This document shows positions 1-12,575 of a DNA stretch of 64,000 nucleotides, one piece after another. The stretch is from Viscum album (lineage: Eukaryota > Streptophyta > Magnoliopsida > Santalales > Viscaceae). Positions within the stretch are counted from its first letter, which is position 1. Each line of letters opens with the position of its first letter. The translations under genes and the position numbers were made by a program. The stretch spans positions 1,260,269,424 through 1,260,333,423 of the forward strand of contig OY728147.1 in the NCBI GenBank assembly GCA_963277665.1, in the 5' to 3' direction. The notes under the pieces were generated by a model. The model was given only the letters and a program-made list of their open reading frames with translations. It made no database searches and had not been told where the DNA came from.

Positions 1-3000
1 ACCCATCCTATGCTACCTTCTCCAGACTAGTCAAAAATTTCTTTAAAATAAATAGTTAGTAATGTGTAAATTTATATTCAAATTAATTAAATCTAAAAAT
101 TTCATTTAATAATTAAGTCTCAGAGCCTGTAACTTATCCCAATGTTTCCTATATTAATATGTGATCAAAAGATGACTAAATAGGCCACCTATATGGTGTA
201 AGTCACTGATTGAATCCAAGATTTCACTTCAGATTAGAAGATGCATCTTAAGAATCTTTTCATTAATTAATCATTTAAGAACCTAATCCCATCCTTGGAA
301 TTCCTAATTTATAATTCAGGTATCGCTCCAGGAACATTATAAACCAAACACCTTATATGCCCAACCTAGGCATTCCTCATTGGAATCATAGTATCGCTCT
401 AGGTGTGCTATAACATCACAACTCATTAGGCCCATTCTTGGTTGTCTTATAAGGGAGCCCAACTTTCACCCATGAAATATTTACTCAACATCCCATTGAG
501 TATGTCCTTGGAAATCCATGATGATTCCAAGTATCACTTGTTCATATAACCATAAGCCCTCATGAGTCCATACTTGTCAATCCACATAAGGATTCCAAGT
601 GTCACTTGGGAGTAAGAAAGGAAGTATCCAAATGAGTCCATTAATGACATTCATATAAGAAACCATGTCACTTAAGGAATATATTTAAACATTCGATAAA
701 TTCCATTCAGATATTCTAAGATAAATATTGTAATCATTTCAATTCAACCTTACATCAAAAGGTGGATAAAGGTATGGGATAAGCTTAGAAGTATTACCCC
801 ATTAATTACTCATGTGTTAATTTCATAATGTGAGGTTAATTTAAGCTTAAACAAGCCATTACATGGAAATTATAGGGTTGTTGTCATTCCAAAACTTTCA
901 TTAACCAATTCAATTTACAATTCAATTTATCAATTGAATTAAATTTAAATCACAATTGAAATTTAACAATTAACATCCCTTGGAAATGGGTAAAGAAATA
1001 CATCAAGGGTAATTCTGATTCTAGAAACACATGGTGGTCTAACTAATTAACAATGAAACCAAGGGGTTGTTCCAATTAATGGTTCATGACCTTTAAACAA
1101 TAAACAATGGTCTTATTAATTTCATAGGTCATGATTATAAGTTTAATTCAAGTATTATATTACATTTAATGGGTGCTAATATGATAATTAAGAATGAAAC
1201 ATAATGGAATATATATAAACACTTCAACATTGGAGGAAAATAACAAGACCACTTACCATATGTTCATAGTGGATAGATCATCTAGTATTAGCTCCTAATT
1301 TGACTTAGATCAGGATAAAATCATTGAATGGATGAGAACCCTGAAAATAGGGAATATTATATTGCACCTAAACAGCGCAAACAATATCTAGAATAATTAA
1401 GAACAACACAAAAAGAATTAGTATCATACTGATATAGATCCAACAAGGCCCACAATTCTTGATTCTAATCTTGGACCGATGTTTATCATAAAATCCTAGA
1501 ATACTCCTAAAAGAGAACTTCTCAAGAGACAAGGGCTTCCAACAGATGAAGAATAAGAAATGAATTATTTTATAAGATTTAATTAAGTGTAAAATTATAA
1601 TTTCATTAAAAATTTATGGTTACATGATTTGGTCACATGGTTGGAGAAAATGTGCGCCAACCATGCATCCATTGTTGTAGGATGGGGTACATCGCACAAC
1701 TAGACTAACCATGTGAAAAATGTTCTAAACTTCACTGTCAAAAGTATGAAGTTTTTCACATGAATATGCACTCCAAATCACATAGTTTATATAACCATAC
1801 AACCTATAGGAATATATTATCTAGCCTTTCATGGTTTGAATTCACGATGTAGCCTACCCTATATGGTTTCCATTAACTCTGTTCTAGGCCTATTTCAGTC
1901 CAAAAGTTTGGTTCTGGGCTTCGAACAGGCCATAGAAAACCTTGATACCTCCATGACATAAAAAAGAAATTCAAATTAGGCCATAAATAAGAATTTAAAC
2001 TAAGAATTGATGAAAATAAAATGATTCTGTACCTCAAGAAAGAACCAGGTTCTTACAAGTAACCACCTATATGGTAACTTATCCCCATGTCTCATAAAAA
2101 AAATCATATAATGCACTAACCTTAATATAACCAAGCATATTGGGTGATTAAATCATAATTCCACCAATAGTGAAACTAAAATTTTAACATTCCTAAGCCT
2201 CTCAAGTCCCTTAATAGTAATCAAAATAAAAAACCAAAATTCACCCTTCTTGAATAACTATAATCCCATATGATTTTTTAGTAATCCCACCATAAAGGTG
2301 AACTATAGCCTATAAATCTCACTATCTAAACACACCACCTCATTTAACGCCTTAATAGTCCACTAAATTATTTCCATAGGGTTAGAAACCCATTGGGGTT
2401 TATTTTATATTTAAACTTTTGATTTAACTCTACACAGAGCTAAAAAAACTAAAATATAAAAGGAATCAGCATGAGATTTTTCCTACAACCCTAAAAAGTT
2501 ATACCCCTATCATTTTAGACAGACAATACAATCAACTCTCAATTAATTTTATCTCATCCACTAAACTACACTTCCACCTCACAGAATCCATGTAGTTACC
2601 AATAGAGAATGAATATTTTGGGACCAAATACATTTTTATAAAGTTATTACCTTTTTAAAATTTCATATCCAACCTAAAAAAACCTCTCACCAAACATCTA
2701 TACCATTCACAAGTCCCAAGTAGCATAAACTTGCTGAGAACCTGATATACCAATGGCTGAAAGATCACATAACACCCCAAAACCCATTGAGATGAAAATA
2801 ATAAATTATTTATTATAATTTAACCATAAATCTCATCCAATTTGACCAAAATATATAAATAAATCCATTGAGTGATTTACCTCAAGTGTCACAATGTGTA
2901 ATAAAGAAAATTTATCCCCATTATAATCCTCTTACACTCACATGTGAAATACCCTTGAATGTGATTCTATTCCATAATGTTCTTATCAAATCACCATCAA

Positions 3001-4974
3001 ATCCATAATGTTGTTTCCTTAGAAATCAGAAGATAAACGTTCAGATGAATAAAAAAGGAAGTAAAATGATAACCCAACCTCAATATAATTGAGTGATATC
3101 TCTAAATAAACCCAACTCCATGGAGAAAAATAAATGAAAACAAGAGGATAATAATAGAGTGTAATATTTACTCTATTTATCTAAGAAAGCGGATTTTATA
3201 TTTGGGGGTTTTTATATAAGTAAAAAAAAATATTTTATTATAAAAACTGGATTAGTATCTACTAGGTATCCAGTATGATCTCACAATATACTTGGTTTCC
3301 AATTGAAAAACCCCTACTCTAGATAGCCCATTGAGTATCGGGTACACCTATATTGGGTAGTAAGTGGTTGCTGACACATCTTTGAAAACCTATAGATTTC
3401 TCTACACAGATGATACAACACCACTTGGTAAAAAGTTATATTTTGTACTCTTCGATACAATAACAACTTTCACACTCCATCTTTTAAACCATTTAATATC
3501 CCCCCAAAAACTCAAAATGTATCGAAAATAAAATCCCATTCAAATTTTACTTTCTAAAAGTCAAATTGAAATCCAAAAAATCAAATCCTCATGAATACCA
3601 AATCCATTAAAGAATGGGATGACTTTAGTTATGCTGAACACTAATGGAATAAATATTTACAAACTACACACTATACCACTTCTCATTTCCCTGAAGCATC
3701 CATGGGTATCTACCATAAATATTGACTCTAATATTGGTGAAATCTAGTTGTGTTTTCAAGAAATACTCTAGATTTTGAGTGGGCTAGGATTAAATATTTT
3801 ATCTCTTTTTAAAAAATCCTGAAAATATATATTTAAATAAACCTATATTTGCACAACCATTCATGCATGGGCATGGTCTAACCCATGGAATCATATTGGA
3901 GAAGAAACTAGTTAATTTATATTCCCATCCATTTTTCTGGTTTTCTTTATTTTTTATTTTTTAGAGTTATAGTAGTAACAAACCTTTATGGAACTACAAG
4001 GAAGTATAATAAACCTTCCACCACTACAAATTGTTTGAATTATATTATAGTTCCTAATTTTGGACCCAAACCTAAAAACATAGTGGGTTAGTTTTGGACC
4101 CACTATCAAAAAAAAATCAAATAGGACTACCCAAAAATTATGTTAAATGATCAAGTCTTGAAAATATAGTCTTGCATAAAAACATTTCAAAATGGGAATC
4201 GATAAAACATGCATAGACTTGTTTTTTCTTGGATCATTTAGGTCATACCCACTCATTTTTCATTCTCACCCATGAAATATTCAAGTCACCAAGATATATT
4301 GGACACTCCTAAACCTAGAAATTATACATGTTATGAAATTTCATGATCTCATTGAAACTTGTAAATCTGTCAAATCCTCTAGATGTCTCATTCTTGGGTA
4401 AATCATAAACATTTTTCTTCCCTTGAATGACATGTCCATGCCTTTCAACATTTCATCAGAATTTATTTCTTGTAAAATGCACTAATTAAATTTTTATATC
4501 CCTATAATATTTTCTTATTTCCAATGATAATCACATATTACTCAATTTTGGACTTAATACTTCACTAATTGACGTCATTGTTCCAGCTTGACCATCACTC
4601 AATTAGAGATACACATAAGAATAATAATATTAGTCATTCCAAGAATTTACAACCTCTAAATAAGACTCAATATATCTCTTAAAGCCTCACATTATTTCGA
4701 TATTCATCATAGTCTCATATGATCATTATCATTCCTTTTACTTGATCACTCAATTAGTCAGATTCTTTAATTTCACACAACATAATTTCTAAATAAACTA
4801 ACATGCATGATCATTAATATTGATTTACATATACTTCGTTTTCCAACTAACCAAATATATCTTGGTCCCTTACATCTAAGAGACAATGCACAATACCAAT
4901 CACCAATAGGTTATGTTTTTTTAAAGGTTTGCGACAAAGCATCATTTTATTATTAAAGAAAACCAAATCCATCT

Positions 4975-5080
4975 TTTGAGGGGGTAAAGGGAGACCCATT
5001 ACATAGCCCAAAGGCCTAGTGAGAATGTAGCCTGTTACATGGCCCGTAGGCCCGAATTTTTGGCCCAAGGCCCATTCTAT
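4975..5080. promoter_or_regulatory. GC-rich patch with repeated AGGCCC/GGCCCA motifs
   Basis: Within about 100 bp there are repeated GGCCC-type words (for example AAAGGCCTAG, ATGGCCC, TAGGCCC, TTGGCCC, AAGGCCCA), in contrast to the AT-rich surroundings. GGCCCA (site II) words are known TCP-factor targets in plant promoters and also occur in retrotransposon LTRs. Downstream, CTATTTAAAGGG near 5122 could act as a TATA-like element on the plus strand. No gene follows, so this is most likely a relic LTR promoter or a chance cluster. Confidence 0.25.
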
Positions 5081-6861
5081 GAATAGTACTTCTATAGTAC
5101 CCGCTTGCTACAAAACACACTATTTAAAGGGTCCAACATGAGTACTTCCTAGGTGGTCACACATCCTTGTACTACTCTCACCCAAGCACGTTTAACTTCA
5201 ACACCACTAGGTTAAGTTCTCCACAAAAATCACCATAGATGTTCAACACCGACTTTACTAAAATAATGATTATACCCATATGCATCTAATAGTACATTCC
5301 AAACCATATGATTTCGCCAAAACTCACTAAACGAAAATTAACTGATCTAAATTTAATCATTACTAAAAATCTTCACTAATGGGACAAGCTCATAATATAT
5401 TAATGGAACCATCCTTTGGGCCTCTCTCTAAGGTCCATAACTATTATGGAATTCAATCTTACCACTATTTGATTAGTAAATGATCCATCACCATAATACA
5501 CAAATCACACCAGATATATCTAATAATAAGTGACCTCACCCAACTCTATATGTGTATCAAATTCTAATATACTATGTAATCAAATTTACCCATTAGCAGT
5601 TCAATAATTTTATCAATTCTCAACTCATAACTATCAGGGGAATCTTTTGATTCCTTAATAATAATTCCAAGAAACTAATTCCCTCGGTATTTTTTCAACT
5701 CATCGGTCTTCTTAACACCTTTAAAATTCATTATAAGGTCTGAGATAAATTCTTATATAAGGATATATTGGTTTGATCATGATCCTCATGATCCCCAAGT
5801 TATTTCACCCTTACGCTTCAGTGACCGCATCTCCCATAGTAATCTTATATAAATCCCCCTTTTATCACTTGCAATCTTGGACTTGACTGATTCTATATAA
5901 TCCTATAATCTTACTCATTATGAATATAAAATCAAAGGATAAAACATTTATCTATTTCTAAATCATTACTAGGTGTGTCTGCCCTTTTTATAGTCAATTG
6001 ATGACCAATTTTATCACACACATGATCATTCTATGAATCACAAAAGAATCCCATTTCCTAGTATTATGTTTCCAAGAAATAAAAGGATTCATAGTCTTTT
6101 CCATAAGACATATCCACCTATGATGTCTGATAGACCATATGATTCTCATGGGATTAAAAAAATATCCCATATTAGCCTCTACAACATACTAAGAAGGAAT
6201 CACATGAAATCATCATATATAATCAATCATCATCATGACTACCTCCTTATGATTAATTTTTCCCTTACAATCCAATGTCACTACCCGAGAGATTTTTCCC
6301 AAATCCACCCATCAATAAGTTACACATTAAATCCTATCTAATAATTTATATCCAAAGACTAAGAATAATGAATTGATGTTCATAATAGGATTTACCATCA
6401 TATATTAAACCAAAGAAGTGATAATACCACTCTATGGTTCCCTTAGTAAGATATTTTGAATATATATATATATATAACTATCACTATTTTCAATAAAATC
6501 GCATTCTTGTGTTGTAATTACCTTGGTATTATCCTTTGTTAAGCTCCAATCATGATATAATAAATTAAATAACCTCTCTTCTTGGGTTATATGCCTTATT
6601 ATCTAAAAATAAACCCCATGTATTTGAAACACATTTCATATAGATTGTACTATATGTGATATCTTTCCCAATTAATACCAAAGGAACCCCACATGCCTAT
6701 ATTATTCACCAAACCACATGTCTATCTTTTTTTGTTTCCATAACCCAAAAAACCCACCCATTATTATAACTTTAAAGATATATACACACTTTGAGTAAAC
6801 TATATTTCTTAGGATACCCTCACATCACAACCCATATTTAGAATAAATATGAAAATTCGCA

Positions 6862-6864
6862 TAT
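6862..6864. repeat. Target-site duplication (TAT), left side of CACTA element
   Basis: The three bases TAT immediately precede CACTACTATAAA at 6865 and recur immediately after the inverted terminus ending at 32726. A 3-bp duplication is what CACTA transposases leave. Confidence 0.6.
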
Positions 6865-7115
6865 CACTACTATAAAGCAGGACCATAACAGTTCTAAAAT
6901 TGGCCATTATCAGCATTAAAAAATCACTAACTACCAGAGCCTGATTAAAAGGCCTAAGATTTTATCAGTGCTATTAGAAGCCTAGATAAAATACCCCATT
7001 TATCAGTGATTTTACTTATCACAGATAAAGGGCCCATTTTCAAGGATTCTAAAAGTACCAATAAAGGATCCCTTTGTTAATAGTTCTAAAACCACTGATA
7101 AAGGGCCATACTACA
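6865..7115. repeat. CACTA left terminus and subterminal palindromic repeats
   Basis: After the terminal CACTACTATAAA there is a run of short inverted units such as TTTATCAGTGCTATTAGAAG, ATTTATCAGTGATTTTA, AACCACTGATAAAGGGCC and CACAGATAAAGGGCCC. These are the same words seen at 29930-30065 and 32470-32700. In En/Spm elements such arrays are the binding sites of the element's own DNA-binding protein; that role is inferred here. Confidence 0.6.
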
Positions 7116-7389
7116 ATGCACTGTAACCACACACTACTACAATAGAAATAGATAATACTGTAGTGTAATGTAAGAACACAATGTAGCACTTGGAACAACA
7201 CCATTAATTATCAAAATTAGTTAAAAATACATAATTTAAATGAAATAAAATTTACAAAATAAATACAAGAAAAACACTATATTATATTGAAAAAGAGAAC
7301 ACTTATATAAAAGAAAAAACCACCCTAATCAAGAAAAAATAAAACTGTGTAGGGAAAAAATTATTATGTTAGTTATAATAAAGAAAATT

Positions 7390-10310
7390 AAACCGAAAGT
7401 GTTAATTTTAAACTAAACATTTAGTCATATTATAAACACTATGTATTAGATTGAGTTACAAATTATTCTTGAGCATTACACCTTTTCTTATTCCTCTTAA
7501 AAAATTATCTCTATGAAAATTATCTAAATAAGTATAAGATAAAAATTATATAGAAATTAATTAAGTAATAGTATATTGAATGGTGATAAAACTATCTAGG
7601 ATCATTTAATCAGTTTTGAAGATGTGATTTGTGTTTCAAACTAAAATGACACTTATATATTGAAAAGACACACTTGGAGTTTTATCAGTCACACCATGCA
7701 TCATAATAACGTGTGGATAATTTTTACATGTCTCAAACGACTTATGGATCTTTGTACTAATGTATTACACAATTAATATGTTAATTTATCTATTTTGGGT
7801 ATGTCACTTGTGTTTTTTACTAAAATGTTTTTAAAACTAGAAACACACACTTTGAGTCATATTGGTCACATCATTTTTTAGTTTGACATGAGACTAATTT
7901 ATACACATCACAAATGAATTATGATTTTTTGTGATAAATTATCATAAATTTATGAGTACATTTGATTTATTTTTAGTGAGTGACATTTTTTTGACTAAAA
8001 TGTAAATTTTAAACAGTTAATGGACACATTTTGCTCTGTTTTGAGTATGTTAGTTGTATTTTTTACTAAAAATAATGTCAATTTTAAATAAAAAGATTCA
8101 CTTCCAGACATACTAATCACAACATTCATCATATTGAGGTTTTAATGATAGTTAAATTCCCCAAATTTCTTGTGGATAATTTTAATAAATTAAATAAACA
8201 ATCGAAATGCATTTTATAAATTTTGAGTATCTCACTTGGGTTTTTTTACAAAAAATTCATTTTAAACTAGAAACCAACACTTTGAGTCATACTAGTCACA
8301 TCATGTGTTAGTTTGATATGGGAATTATTTTTACACTTCATAAATGAATTATTAATTATTTTTCTAAATTTTTAAGACAACCCAAGTGTTTTTTCTTTGT
8401 CTTTAGTGAGTGGAACTTTTTAAAACTAAAATATCAATTTTAAACTCATAATGGATACTTTGAATCATACTGGAAAAAATGTATAACTTATTGAGGTGAA
8501 TTTTATTACTATACATAAAAATGACTTATAGATAATTTTCCTAAAGTATCAAAATAATAATAATGTATTTTCTCAATTTTTGAATTTTTTAGTTGTATTT
8601 TTTACAAAAATTAATGTCAATTTAAAATAAAAAAATACACTTGGACTAATATTAGTCACCCTGTGATTTTGATTGAGGTTTTGATGGTTCATACATGGAT
8701 GAAATTTACTATTGATAATTTTACTAAGGTATAAATTTTTTTAATGCATTTTCTCAGTTTTGAGTAACTTTTGTTTTTTTACTAAAATCTCATTCTAAAT
8801 TAGAAACATGCATATTAAGTCATATTGTTCACATTTAATATTAGTTTGATTTGAGGCTAATTCCTATATGTGAAAAAATACCTGTGAATCATTTTCATAT
8901 ATTATTAAAAATTTTCGAGTGAGTTTTGTTGGTTTTAAACGAGTGACACTATTTGAACTAAAATTTCAATTTTAAACTAAAAACAGACACTTTGATTCAT
9001 ACTAGGAACATCATATTATAGATTGATGTGTGGATAATTACTAAATATCAAGAATAACTTGTGTACTATTTTTCAAAATTATCAAAACAATATGAATGAA
9101 TTTTCTTTATTTTCATTATGTCAATTGTCATTTTTACTAAAAATCAGTATCAATTTTAAATAAAAAGAAGAACTTGGAGTCATACTGATCACACCGTGCA
9201 TCATATTGAGATGATATTGATTCATATATGTACCAAATTACTTTTTTATTGTTTTACTAAGGTATAATATATTAAAAATGTTTTTTTCTCAATTTTTAGT
9301 ACCTCACTTGTGATTTTTACTAAAATGTCATTTTAAACCAGAAACACACACTTTGAGTCATACCAGTCACATCATGTGTGAGATTGATATGAGACTGATT
9401 ATTACATGTCAAAAATGAATTATGAATCATTTTAGTAAATAATTAATACAATTATATAATATTTTATCAAATTTTAGAGAGTGACACTTTATAACTAAAA
9501 TATAATTTTTAACTTATAATGGACACTTTGACTCATGTCGGGAACATTGTATATTGGATTGAGGTGATACTTTTTTTCATAAATAAAAAATGAATTATAA
9601 ATCATTTTCACAATGTATGAAACCAATTTGAATATTTTTTCATGGTTTTGAGTATGTTATTTGTGTTTTTACAAAAAATGTTGTCAATTTTAAATAAAAA
9701 GATTTTCCTGGAGGCATACTGGTCACACCGTGCATCATATTGAGGTGTGGCTGATTCCTACAATCCCCAAATGAAACATGGATAATTATATTAATGTATA
9801 AAAACATTCCAAATTTATTTTTTCATTTTTGATTATGTCACTTTTTTTAATAGAAATGTGATTTTAAACTGAAAATACACACTTTGAGTCATACCGATCA
9901 CATTGTGTGTCAGTTTTACACGAGACTGTTTCTTCCACATAAAAAATGACTTATGAATTTTTATAATAATTTATCAAGATAATATTATTCTATTTTATTG
10001 GTTTTCAATGAGTGACACTTTTGAACTAAAATATCAATTTTGAACTGATAACAGACACTTTAAGACATACTGGGAACACCATGAATTAGATTGAGGTGCT
10101 ACTAATTATTATATGTAGAAAATGACTTAAATATTATTTTACTAAAGCATCAAGACCTTATTAATTTAGTTTCTCAGTTTTGAGTATGTGATGAATTTTT
10201 GAATGAAAATGTAAATTATAAACTAAAAAAACCTAGTTTGAGTCATACCGGTCACATTGTGCATCACATTGAGGTGAGGATGATTAAGTATGTGAAGTTT
10301 GATTCTTTCA
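7390..10310. repeat. Satellite-like array: ~178-bp monomers in a three-monomer (~534-bp) higher-order repeat
   Basis: A conserved core (TTTTAAAC, then CACTTTGAGTCATACTGGTCAC, shown here only as the pattern 'GAGTCATAC..GTCACA') recurs about every 175-183 bp. Three monomer types follow one another in fixed order. Type A has CTTGGAGTCATAC then GCATCATATTGAGGT, with its core at about 7677, 8105, 8644, 9177, 9711 and 10240. Type B has CACACACTTTGAGTCAT then TTTGATATGAG, at about 7854, 8284, 8817, 9355 and 9886. Type C has GGACACTTTGA then GGGAACA and ATTAGATTGAGGT, at about 8032, 8462, 8994, 9530 and 10062, with a degenerate copy at 7422. Like types are 529-539 bp apart, apart from one ~105-bp deletion near 8040-8100. 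One diverged monomer also lies at about 10780-10865, beyond an unrelated 470-bp stretch. Confidence 0.8.
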
Positions 10311-10779
10311 ACCATAATAACCAATCCAGAAATGAAATAAATGTTCCATTGGGATGAAGATAAAACCCAAAGCTATATAAAATGCCTCATCCAAAATCAA
10401 CATGTTCTCTCTTCTTTGGCATATAGCAGATGATAGAAAGAAAAATACGATATCCCAAAATATCAATGAAAAAAATAATTATTTCATTAAACGATATGTC
10501 AATTAACTTAAAATTATAGATAAAATGGTAAAGAAAATTAACTATATTGTAGTAGGAATACATGTTTTCATGATGGTTATAGACATTTGTGACCACTTTC
10601 GTAGTTTTTGTTATATCAGTTGCAGTTCTGAAGTCTAATCTCTCATAAGCACGAGCATCTATGAACAAACCACCCCAACTCAAGAAGAAAAATCCAAATA
10701 TATATGAGAACAATTATTATATTATTAATACTATAAATAAATAAATATATAATAAATATGGAATAATACATTAATAAAA
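10311..10779. other. Unique segment interrupting the 178-bp array
   Basis: This stretch separates the main tandem array from one further monomer at 10780-10865 and shows none of the monomer words. It carries a 108-codon open frame on the minus strand (10387-10713) whose product would be rich in hydrophobic and aromatic residues; no domain is recognised and it may be chance. On the plus strand GCTATATAAAATGCC at about 10370 is TATA-like. It could be a small insertion or the remains of an internal element segment. Confidence 0.35.
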
Positions 10780-10869
10780 AGTGAATTTTAAACTGAAACG
10801 ACACAATTTAAGCCATACCGGGTGCACTGTGTATTAGTTTGAGGTATGGGTGATTCCATATTGTATTTT

Positions 10870-11715
10870 TATCATACTGTGCATTAAACACTTCAGGTCA
10901 TCTAAAAATATTATATTTTTAAAACCTATAATGTTGAACACATTAGGGAAACAAATGACATCATTAGGATTAAATCACACTTTTTGAGTGCATGATAAGA
11001 GTACATGGAGGAATTATCCTTGTTGATGAGATCATTTATTTCTAAAAAATAGTAACCATTAGTTTAAAACTATTAGTGTTCCCTGATTGAACTAAAATAA
11101 AAATTTACAAATGTGTTATTATGGAACATAATAAAATATATATTTCCCTTTCACCATTATAGAGAGTGAAAACTCCATGATAAACTATATACCTTCTTTA
11201 ATGGAAAAAACTTTATTGGGTCTCATTATGTATATTTAGAAGAAAAAAACTCTATTATAAATTTTTTACCCCTTTCTGAAAGTATAAAGCATTATCATAA
11301 CCTTTTATAGAATTTAAAATGACTCTAAAATCTATAGAATCTATTAATTATTCCTATATTGTGCTATATATTAGTATATACTTTTCAATATTCTGGGTGG
11401 TGATAAACTCTAACATAACATCTTCATTATTTGTTCATAAAAATGGGAATATCCCTATTTGCAGGTATTTTTTATTGATAATGATGTTGAAATTTTTATT
11501 AAAGAGCTTATCAAAATGGATCATTTTATATAATGAATCTTCACATGTATAATAATTGTAAATTGCATGGATTTTTAATGAATTTGTGGTATTATTTTAG
11601 GCATCTAATTAATGATAGAATAGAACATATAATTCCACCACCCACCAAAGCGAACAATATATTGTTCTTTTCTAAAAATTAGTGATTCAGTTTATGATAT
11701 TTTGTATTTATTTAT
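10870..11715. other. AT-rich CACTA interior without recognised features
   Basis: Low-complexity AT-rich sequence lies between the satellite-like array and the transposase remnants. A 77-codon plus-strand frame at 11319-11552 has a hydrophobic, AT-driven composition and no recognised motif. I see no support for a gene. Confidence 0.4.
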
Positions 11716-11719
11716 TATT

Positions 11720-11929
11720 TTAGAGATTCTGGATCAAGATACTAGCTTCCTTTTCAAAGGGGTCTTCATTTGTATTTTTGTACATCATGATTTCATTTGA
11801 ATTAGGTTTTCTATTTTTGGGTATTTCTTTATAAAGCTGTTTCTTTTCAGTTGAAGCCACATTTCCTTTGACTTTATCCCTCCTCAATGACCTTGCTCTC
11901 TCAATGATGTTTTTCTTCCAACAGTTCTC
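11720..11929 (-). pseudogene. Second Transposase_24-like C-terminal fragment
   Basis: This open minus-strand segment of about 69 codons ends in TAA at 11722-11720. It reads IERARSLRRDKVKGNVAS, then EIPKNRKPNSNEIM, then TNEDPFEKEASILIQNL. The order of basic residues, a 'P..NE' step and a 'T..D.F...A' step resembles the end of the plant Ptta/En/Spm transposase domain. The equivalent segments also occur upstream at 15145-15044 and 14950-14850, so this may be a second diverged gene copy or a duplicated exon rather than part of the same reading. The assignment is by eye only. Confidence 0.4.
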
Positions 11930-12454
11930 TTATAAAATTTCTTAGTTCATTGGTTGTTTACAAACACATTTATTAAAAAATTTGAGAGAGATTATATACT
12001 TATTTGATGATTGGGTTAGTGTTTGATGATTCTATAGTGACTATTGGCTCTACTACTATGACCCATTTTTTATAGTGTAGATAATCCATGGGCAAGGAAC
12101 TGGATCTATTTTTTTGTTTTTTTGTTTCTTCTTGGTGATGGTTTTATTTCAAAGAGTAGTAATATTTTATCATACTTAGAATATGTTAATATAAATTATA
12201 TCACATGATAATCAGTTTGAAAAAATAAACTGTTATTATTTTGTTTCATAAAAAATACTCCACTTAAATTTTTATACAAAATCACATAAAAAAAGTGGTG
12301 AAAAAAAATCAACAAGAATACTGAAACACATTATCAAGGGATATTATCTTAAGTGGAAAGTGTTGTTCACACATTTCAAAAAAAATTCTCAAATACAATC
12401 TTGTTGTGATTTCCATTCTACTCCATTTTCCAATAATTTTATTATTTACAGGAG

Positions 12455-12575
12455 ATTGATTAGTCTCCTCCTCTAACTTGGTATCGACCTATACCTACTC
12501 CTCTACCTCATTATCATAATTCAACACCACATCCACTTCTACATCTACCTCCACCTCTTCAACCTCCTTCATCAT
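12455..12575 (-). other. Acidic low-complexity coding-like segment
   Basis: The minus strand contains a run of GTAGAAG/GATGTAG/GAGGTA-type codons that translate to a Glu/Val/Asp-rich stretch (KEVEEVEVDVEVDVVLNYD), broken by stops further on. It lies within the transposase-remnant region and could be an acidic exon of that gene or a simple pyrimidine-rich repeat on the plus strand. No domain can be assigned. Confidence 0.25.

Larger units (their letters stand above)
1..6864. other. Old repeat-derived background, no gene recognised
   Basis: This stretch is AT-rich with a strong strand bias: the plus strand is poor in G and rich in A, C and T. Its open frames are short (at most about 100 codons), have no recognisable domain and look like chance. 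Around 300-700 there are loose repeats of phrases such as ATTCCAAGTGTCACTTGG and AGTATCGCTC. At about 2772 the phrase AACACCCCAAAACCC resembles the start of a Ty3/gypsy LTR, but no partner LTR was found. A local GC-rich patch lies at 4970-5080. It is probably decayed transposon sequence and is the host DNA into which the downstream CACTA element inserted. Confidence 0.5.

Noticed and set aside
2765..2790. Start of another Ty3/gypsy LTR (AACACCCCAAAACCC)
   Set aside because: No second copy, target duplication or convincing polypurine tract could be found.
6033..6341. 102-codon plus-strand frame
   Set aside because: Composition follows the G-poor strand bias, there is no recognisable motif, and the surrounding sequence is decayed.
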